Shown in pieces: positions 15,075 through 18,973 of a DNA stretch of 18,973 bases. The stretch comes from DAOTXL01 sp034434895 (GTDB lineage: Bacteria; Chloroflexota; Anaerolineae; JAAYZQ01): assembly GCA_034434895.1 (NCBI GenBank), contig DAOTYI010000299.1, positions 1 through 18,973 of the forward strand. The letters are read 5' to 3'. The notes under the pieces are model-generated. The model had not been told where the DNA came from, did no database searches, and saw only the letters and a program-made list of their open reading frames with translations. The translations under genes and the position numbers were made by a program. Within the stretch, counting starts at the first letter, position 1. Each line of letters opens with the position of its first letter.

Positions 15075-15173
15075 ATGTTCGTCCGCATTGGAGCCGGCGA
15101 GTGTGCCATCATTGTGTTGCTGTTGCTGGTCGTGGTGATCGGCCTCGCCCTGAGCGTTCGCCTGCGGCGGTAG
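15075..15173 (+). CDS. Small TatA-like membrane peptide (32 residues)
   Basis: MFVRIGAGECAIIVLLLLVV continues through a hydrophobic stretch and ends in SVRLRR. The start (MFxxIGxxE) and one TM helix resemble the N-terminus of TatA/TatE, the pore component of twin-arginine translocation (TatA usually begins MFxxIGxxELxIILxI). The amphipathic helix and charged tail that follow in TatA are missing; only a short basic end remains. GGGAG lies about eight bases before the ATG, and the gene begins 13 bases after the Tag-like stop, consistent with co-transcription. It could be a truncated tatA, a small protein such as a stress peptide, or chance. I favour a real small ORF because codon use and spacing fit. 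Confidence 0.5.
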   Translation: MFVRIGAGECAIIVLLLLVVVIGLALSVRLRR

Positions 15174-15201
15174 CAGGGCAAGGGGAGCCGGAACACCGGC
15201 A

Positions 15202-15225
15202 GTCAGTGACTGACCGCCGGTCAGT
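15202..15225. repeat. Overlapping inverted repeats (alternative hairpins)
   Basis: GTCAGT-G-ACTGAC (15202-15214) and ACTGACC-GCC-GGTCAGT (15209-15225) share the middle segment and cannot both form. An outer ACCGGC/GCCGGT stem also exists. The site lies between the small ORF and the promoter at 15241-15269 and could be a terminator or operator; no T-run follows. Confidence 0.5.
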
Positions 15226-15240
15226 AATGGCTCTCCGAAT

Positions 15241-15269
15241 TTTGCAAAATCACGAGGGTGTGGTATAAT
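15241..15269 (+). promoter_or_regulatory. Sigma-70-type promoter of the structured leader or RNA
   Basis: -10 TATAAT (15264-15269), with TTGCAA (15242-15247, 16-base spacer) or TTTGCA (15241-15246, 17-base spacer) as -35. The predicted start is near 15276. The downstream RNA ends at a terminator near 15446. No open frame begins closely downstream. Confidence 0.65.
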
Positions 15270-15275
15270 CTTCTC

Positions 15276-15446
15276 ATGGCGGAGTCAATGGAGCTCCAAA
15301 GATTGAGAGGGATCTGCCGTGAAGGGCCTTCTTGTCAGTCAAGAGCACAGTCCGTGCTGCTGCCCTGAAAGAAGGTATGGCCTTGGTGAGAAAGCACAAA
15401 TTTTTGCCGCCCAACCCGGCCCTGTCGGGTCGCCTGGGCGGCTTTT
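15276..15446 (+). ncRNA. Unidentified structured RNA or attenuated leader, about 170 nt
   Basis: A promoter (TATAAT at 15264) and a Rho-independent terminator bound the transcript. Internal pairings seen: TCAAT...ATTGA around GGAGCTCC; CCTTCTT (15327-15333) with AAGAAGG (15369-15375), which encloses an AGCAC-AGTCC-GTGCT hairpin (15344-15358). GGCGG at the 5' end could pair with CCGCC in the terminator stem, which would give an antiterminator. No open frame of the right codon style is visible. I do not recognise 6S RNA, SRP RNA, tmRNA, RNase P, T-box or a known riboswitch consensus. It may be a free-standing small RNA or a regulatory leader for the HdrA-GltD gene about 140 bases downstream. 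Confidence 0.5.
15406..15446 (+). terminator. Rho-independent terminator
   Basis: GCCGCCCA (15406-15413) pairs with TGGGCGGC (15435-15442), eight perfect base pairs, with an inner ACCCG...CGGGT stem, followed by TTTTGT. It is the clearest terminator in the window. Confidence 0.75.
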
Positions 15447-15480
15447 GTGATCGGCGATTGTTGAGTACCTTGACCATGTT

Positions 15481-15572
15481 AGCTCGACACTGTCAGATTC
15501 GACCCCTCCCCTACCCTCTGGCCCCCTTCCGGTTGGGGGATGGGGTGAGGTCAGATTGAACATCGTCGAGCT
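15481..15572. repeat. MITE-like palindromic element, complete
   Basis: A 92-base element with inverted ends AGCTCGAC...GTCGAGCT. About 25 of 36 positions pair across the arms, and the centre is pyrimidine-rich, then purine-rich (ccctctggccccctt / ttgggggatgg). The left arm matches 1-38 at 31 of 36 positions, so this is a dispersed family. No target-site duplication is obvious and no transposase is present, so mobility is inferred. It sits between the terminator and the HdrA-GltD ribosome site. Confidence 0.75.
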
Positions 15573-15586
15573 GCCGGGAGTAACAG

Positions 15587-18349
15587 ATGAGCGAGAACGG
15601 AAAACCACCTGCTGCTCTGGTCATCGGCGCAGGGATTGCGGGCATCCAGGCCGCACTGGATATCGCCGAGGCCGGCTTTCCCGTGTACCTGGTGGAGCGG
15701 CAGCCGAGTGTAGGCGGCCATATGGCCCAATTGGACAAGACCTTCCCTACCCTCGACTGCTCGGCCTGTATTCTGACCCCCAAGATGGTGGATGTGGCCA
15801 GTCACCCCAACATCGAGCTGTTGACCTGGAGCGAGGTGTTGGGCATGGAGGGAGAGGCAGGGGCGTTCCGGGCACGGGTGCGCAAGAAGGCCCGCTATGT
15901 GGACCTGTCCAGATGCACCGGCTGCGGCGACTGCGCCAAGGTTTGCCCGGTGGTCGTGCCCAACGAGTTTGATATGGAGATGGCCGACCGCCATGCCGTC
16001 TATGTCCCCTTTCCCCAGGCCGTGCCGAACAAATACACCATTGACAAACGCGGCTGGCCGCCCTGCAAGGATGCCTGCCCGGCCCACATTGATGTTCAGG
16101 GCTATGTGGCCCTGATCGGCCAGGGCAGGTTTGCCGAAGCGCTGGCCCTCATCCGACGGACCATCCCCTTTCCCGGCGTGATCGGCCGGGTGTGCAATCA
16201 CCCCTGCGAGACAGCCTGCAACCGTGGCCGGTACGACCAACCGATTGCCATCTGTGCCCTGAAACGCTTTGTCGCCGATTGGGAAATCAGGGAATCAGGG
16301 AATCAGGAAGCGGGGAGCGTGGAATCGGCCTCCCACCCCCCGGTTTCCGATCCCCGATCCCTGATCCCCGCTGCCCGTCGTGTCGCGGTGATCGGCGCCG
16401 GGCCGGCCGGGCTGACCGCTGCCCACGATCTGGCGCTCCGGGGCTATGCCGTCACCGTGTTCGAGGCATTGCCGGTGGCCGGCGGGATGCTGGCTGTGGG
16501 CATCCCCGACTATCGCCTGCCCCGGCCTGTGCTCGAAGCCGAGATCGCCTCCATCCAGGCGGCAGGGGTGGAGATCAGGCTGAACACACCGGTCGGCGGC
16601 CCTGGTGGACCTTCTCTCGATGATCTGCGCCGCGAGTATGATGCGCTGTTGATCAGTGTGGGGGCTCACCGGGAACTGGAACTCCGGATCGAAGGTGAGG
16701 AGCTGGAGGGGGTCGTCCCGGGCGTGCTGTTCTTGCGCGAGCTGCACTTGAAGCAGCACACCCTGCAACTTGCCGGCAAAAAGGTGATAGTCGTTGGTGG
16801 GGGGAACGTGGCGATTGATGCTGCCCGCTCGGCGTTGCGCCTGGGGGCCGGGTCGGTGACCCTCGTCTATCGCCGCTCCCGGGCCGAGATGCCGGCCAGC
16901 TCCTGGGAGGTGGAGGATGCTGAGGAGGAAGGGGTCCGGTTCCACTTCCTGGCCAATCCGATCCGCATCCTGGGCCAGAATGGCCAGGTGGTCGGGGTCG
17001 AATGTATCCGCATGGAACTCGGTGAACCGGATGCCAGCGGCCGCCGCCGGCCCATCCCGATCCCCGGCTCTGAGTTTATGCTGGAAGCAGACCTGGTCAT
17101 CCCGGCCATCGGTCAGACGCCAGACCTGACCTTCCTGGGGGACGGGACCTTGTCGGTTACACGTCGGGGTACTCTGGCCGCCGACCCGGTGACGCTGGCG
17201 ACCGATGTGCCGGGCATTTTTGCCGGTGGCGATGCCGTCAGTGGGCCGGCCACAGCCATCGAAGCGATTGCGGCCGGCAAACGGGCCGCCGAGAGCATCC
17301 ACCGCTATCTGCAAGGCGAGGCGCTGGCCCGGCCAGAACGGGGACTGCCGGTTGTGTCCTACGAGGAGGTGGACCTGCGCCGGGCGCGCAAGGAGGCGCG
17401 CGCCTCCATGCCCAAACTGGCTGCCGAAACACGCAGAACCGATTTTGCCGAGGTGGAGCTGGGCTTCAGCGAAGAACAGGCCATCGCCGAAGCGCGGCGC
17501 TGTCTCAACTGTGCCGTCTGCTCCGAATGCCGCCAGTGCGTCACCGCCTGCCAGGCCAGGGCCATTGACCACGACATGCAGGATGAAATTGTGGACCTGG
17601 AGGTGGGGGCCATTGTCGTCGCCACCGGCTTTGACCTGTTCGACGCCGCTCGTGAACCTGAGTTCGGCTATGGCCGCTACCCCAACGTGATCACCGGCCT
17701 GCAGTTCGAGCGGCTGTCCTCGGCTTCGGGGCCAACGGCCGGCAAGATCAGGCTGAATGGCATGGAGCCGAAGGACATTGTGTTCATCCATTGCGTCGGT
17801 TCGCGGCATAGGCAGGTGGATGTAGACTACTGTTCTCGCGTCTGTTGCATGTACACCGCCAAACAGGCCCATCTGGCCCACGATAAGGTGCCAGGGGCCA
17901 GGATCACGGTCTTTTATATGGACGTGCGGGCCTTTGGCAAGGGCTTTGAGGAGTTCTACGACCGGGTGCGGGCGGAAGGGATCACCTATCGGCGGGGCAA
18001 CCCCTCGGAGATTTTCAAGCGGGGCGACAGGCTGATCGTCCGCGCCGAGGATACGCTGCTGGGCCAGACGGTCGAGGTGCCGGCCGACCTGGTGGTGCTG
18101 GCCACCGGCGTCCGGCCCCGCGCCGACGCTGACCGGGTGGCGGAGATGCTGGGCCTGGAGCTGGGTGATGACGGCTTTTTCGCCGAGCTTCACCCGGAGC
18201 TGCGACCGGTGGACACCAAACGGCGGGGCATCTTTCTGGCCGGGAACTGCCAGTCGCCCAAAGACATCCCCGACACCGTGGCCCAGGCCAAAGCCGCAGC
18301 CGCCGGGGCGATTGTGGAGCTGTCGCGGCTGAAGCGGGAGCAGGGTTGA
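15587..18349 (+). CDS. HdrA-GltD fusion: Fe-S flavoprotein of the heterodisulfide reductase A family
   Basis: A 920-residue soluble flavoprotein in which an NADPH-type GltD/NfnB module is inserted into HdrA. Residues 1-135 are the HdrA start: FAD motif VIGAGIAGIQAA (12-23), LDCSAC (57-61) and a [4Fe-4S] CxxCxxCxxxCP (110-121). Residues 150-580 are GltD-like: CKDAC (160-164), CNHPCETAC (203-211), a second FAD motif VIGAGPAGL (268-276), NAD(P)H motif GGGNVAIDAAR (404-414), YRRSRAEMPA, and FAGGDA. From about 587 HdrA resumes: CLNCAVCSECRQC (639-651), IHCVGSR (735-740), YCSRVCCMYTAKQA (748-761) and NCQSPKDIPDTV near the end. HdrA passes electrons between pyridine nucleotide or hydrogenase partners and HdrBC-type subunits, with flavin-based bifurcation in some. 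The GltD part could accept NAD(P)H directly. GGGAG precedes the ATG. No HdrB or HdrC is in the window. Confidence 0.88.
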   Translation: MSENGKPPAALVIGAGIAGIQAALDIAEAGFPVYLVERQPSVGGHMAQLDKTFPTLDCSACILTPKMVDVASHPNIELLTWSEVLGMEGEAGAFRARVRKKARYVDLSRCTGCGDCAKVCPVVVPNEFDMEMADRHAVYVPFPQAVPNKYTIDKRGWPPCKDACPAHIDVQGYVALIGQGRFAEALALIRRTIPFPGVIGRVCNHPCETACNRGRYDQPIAICALKRFVADWEIRESGNQEAGSVESASHPPVSDPRSLIPAARRVAVIGAGPAGLTAAHDLALRGYAVTVFEALPVAGGMLAVGIPDYRLPRPVLEAEIASIQAAGVEIRLNTPVGGPGGPSLDDLRREYDALLISVGAHRELELRIEGEELEGVVPGVLFLRELHLKQHTLQLAGKKVIVVGGGNVAIDAARSALRLGAGSVTLVYRRSRAEMPASSWEVEDAEEEGVRFHFLANPIRILGQNGQVVGVECIRMELGEPDASGRRRPIPIPGSEFMLEADLVIPAIGQTPDLTFLGDGTLSVTRRGTLAADPVTLATDVPGIFAGGDAVSGPATAIEAIAAGKRAAESIHRYLQGEALARPERGLPVVSYEEVDLRRARKEARASMPKLAAETRRTDFAEVELGFSEEQAIAEARRCLNCAVCSECRQCVTACQARAIDHDMQDEIVDLEVGAIVVATGFDLFDAAREPEFGYGRYPNVITGLQFERLSSASGPTAGKIRLNGMEPKDIVFIHCVGSRHRQVDVDYCSRVCCMYTAKQAHLAHDKVPGARITVFYMDVRAFGKGFEEFYDRVRAEGITYRRGNPSEIFKRGDRLIVRAEDTLLGQTVEVPADLVVLATGVRPRADADRVAEMLGLELGDDGFFAELHPELRPVDTKRRGIFLAGNCQSPKDIPDTVAQAKAAAAGAIVELSRLKREQG
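16281..16370. repeat. In-frame repeat insertion in the HdrA-GltD linker
   Basis: GGAATCAG-type tandem units run from 16281 to about 16310, followed by GGAAGCG-like variants. The segment 16347-16370 is a near inverse complement (GATCCCCGATCCCTGATCCCC-like). It encodes residues about 232-262 (EIRESGNQEAGSV...SDPRSLIPA) between the Fe-S domain and the FAD domain, where GltD proteins normally have only a short linker. It keeps the reading frame. Confidence 0.7.
18278..18314 (+). repeat. 37-base segment duplicated at the window end
   Basis: An exact 37-base match to 18937-18973, here inside the HdrA-GltD coding region (residues about 898-909, VAQAKAAAAGAI). See the entry for the second copy. Confidence 0.85.
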
Positions 18350-18375
18350 TTTGGCTCTGCGTCCTGGTGTATAGA
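18346..18375 (+). promoter_or_regulatory. Candidate promoter of the DUF4258/DUF2283 pair
   Basis: TTGATT (18346-18351) and TATAGA (18370-18375) with an 18-base spacer, overlapping the HdrA-GltD stop. It is about 14 bases before the first ATG, so the mRNA would be nearly leaderless, which makes this only tentative. Read-through from the upstream gene is the alternative. Confidence 0.35.
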
Positions 18376-18388
18376 GAACAATCGAACG

Positions 18389-18640
18389 ATGACAGTCCGT
18401 TTTCATTCACATGCCCGGGAGCGTATGGTCGAGCGGGGCGCGACCGAGGACGAAGTCAGAGTCACGGTTGAGCAGGGCGAGCGATTTCCAGCCAGGTTCG
18501 GGCGTACCGGCTTTCGGCGCAATTTCCCGTTCGACGACGAGTGGCGCGGCCGGCACTATGGAACCAAGCAAGTGGAAGCCTTTGCCGTTCGGGAAGGTCC
18601 GGATTGGCTGGTGATCTCGGTCATCACCCGCTATTTCTGA
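18389..18640 (+). CDS. DUF4258-domain protein, possible RelE-like toxin
   Basis: An 83-residue protein that begins MTVRFHSHARERMVERGATE, the DUF4258 pattern of an HAxxRMxERGxT helix followed by a short beta-sheet (VEAFAVREGPDWLVISVITRYF). DUF4258 proteins are grouped near RelE/BrnT-type toxins, generally with an antitoxin gene alongside. Here a DUF2283 gene follows 23 bases downstream. No strong Shine-Dalgarno is visible before the ATG. Whether it is active is unknown; it is complete in length and carries no frameshift. Confidence 0.78.
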   Translation: MTVRFHSHARERMVERGATEDEVRVTVEQGERFPARFGRTGFRRNFPFDDEWRGRHYGTKQVEAFAVREGPDWLVISVITRYF

Positions 18641-18663
18641 GGGGTAGGAAGGGGAGTGGTGCG

Positions 18664-18906
18664 ATGAAACTGAGCTACGATCCGCGCTACAACATCGCGT
18701 ATTTGCGTTTTCAGGAGAAACGGGCCGAAGTGGAGGCTATACGACTCAGCGACGAGTTGGTGGTGGACATGGCCCCCGACGGCACGATCTATGGTATCGA
18801 GTTGTTGAACGCCAACGAGCAGCTATGGCGCGAGGACGCGGGCCGGTTCCTGGTGGTCAACGAGGCGACAGGACAGCAGGCCGAATTGTCGCTGGCTGTC
18901 GGTTGA
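18664..18906 (+). CDS. DUF2283-domain protein, possible antitoxin
   Basis: An 80-residue protein with the DUF2283 pattern: MKLSYDPRYNIAYLRF, then ELVVDMAPDGTIYGIELLNA. These small proteins are frequent partners of DUF4258 proteins. The order toxin-like first, antitoxin-like second resembles BrnTA/HigBA. The ATG at 18664 follows AGGAAGGGGAG. No DNA-binding motif is evident. Confidence 0.8.
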   Translation: MKLSYDPRYNIAYLRFQEKRAEVEAIRLSDELVVDMAPDGTIYGIELLNANEQLWREDAGRFLVVNEATGQQAELSLAVG

Positions 18907-18936
18907 AAGATGAGCCGATCCTGCGTTGTAGTGCTG

Positions 18937-18973
18937 GTGGCCCAGGCCAAAGCCGCAGCCGCCGGGGCGATTG
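18937..18973 (+). repeat. Exact copy of an HdrA-GltD segment at the window end
   Basis: The final 37 bases are identical to 18278-18314 and end at the window boundary, so the true length of the match is unknown. It is either the start of a second copy of the coding region or an assembly joint. Between 18907 and 18936 nothing is recognisable. Confidence 0.85.

Noticed and set aside
15276..15446. 6S RNA, SRP RNA, tmRNA, T-box or a named riboswitch
   Set aside because: The transcript does not show a long closing stem with central bubble, a GGAAGG/AGCAGCC tip, or a T-box sequence; no known consensus could be identified by eye.
15274..15477. A protein-coding gene in the gene-free stretch before HdrA-GltD
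   Set aside because: Frames there have no ribosome sites and overlap the terminator hairpin; no recognisable product.
16295..18406. A 703-codon open frame on the minus strand opposite the HdrA-GltD gene
   Set aside because: The plus-strand gene has multiple cofactor motifs; the antisense frame has none.

Overview
The window is GC-rich, tightly packed bacterial DNA. The likely source is a Chloroflexota genome (Anaerolineae/Caldilineae type), possibly a metagenome contig. This rests on gene content: a short-chain-type L-threonine dehydrogenase with Kbl, a GT39 mannosyltransferase-like enzyme carrying two C-terminal beta-sandwich repeats, a stand-alone LON domain protein, an HdrA-GltD fusion and many small palindromic repeats. 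No rRNA or tRNA is visible, so the taxonomy is inference.

Layout. (1) Positions 1-4680, all minus strand: an operon read from a strong promoter at 4652-4680. Its order is SDR threonine dehydrogenase, a Vps62-like protein of unknown role, Kbl (2-amino-3-ketobutyrate CoA ligase), a THEP1-type NTPase and SSB. Threonine dehydrogenase and Kbl together convert threonine to glycine plus acetyl-CoA. (2) 4681-4995: an intergenic repeat cluster (two copies of one REP-like element flanking a perfect palindrome), then a promoter for the plus-strand glycosyltransferase at 4996-7293. (3) 7296-11160, minus strand: a compact operon containing a 64-residue half-ferritin protein, a Crp/Fnr regulator without N-terminal Fe-S cysteines, a YyaL/DUF255 thioredoxin-like protein carrying its own N-terminal half-ferritin domain, and a complete two-repeat ferritin-like diiron protein. 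The three ferritin-like modules share the same ExxH...EY signature. This is the most unusual gene set in the window. (4) 11194-14477, minus strand: TruD, a LON-domain protein and a membrane-anchored beta-propeller protein in a coupled operon. (5) 14572-15173, plus strand: a short Tag-like DNA glycosylase and a 32-residue TatA-like membrane peptide. (6) 15174-15586: a gene-free stretch with alternative hairpins, a consensus promoter, a structured transcript ending in a Rho-independent terminator, and a palindromic MITE-like element whose half-copy also opens the window at 1-38. (7) 15587-18349: a 920-residue HdrA-GltD fusion flavoprotein with many Fe-S cysteines. (8) 18389-18906: a DUF4258/DUF2283 pair resembling a toxin-antitoxin module. 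The last 37 bases exactly repeat part of the HdrA-GltD gene, which may mark an assembly end.

Recurring themes are short GGAA-type tandem repeats at three places (one inside a coding linker), REP-like palindromes placed against stop codons, and sigma-70-type promoters (TTGCGG or TTGACG, 17 bp, TATAAT/TATACT). Much of the regulatory annotation is by eye from consensus and spacing. All protein calls are from recognised motifs, not from database searches.
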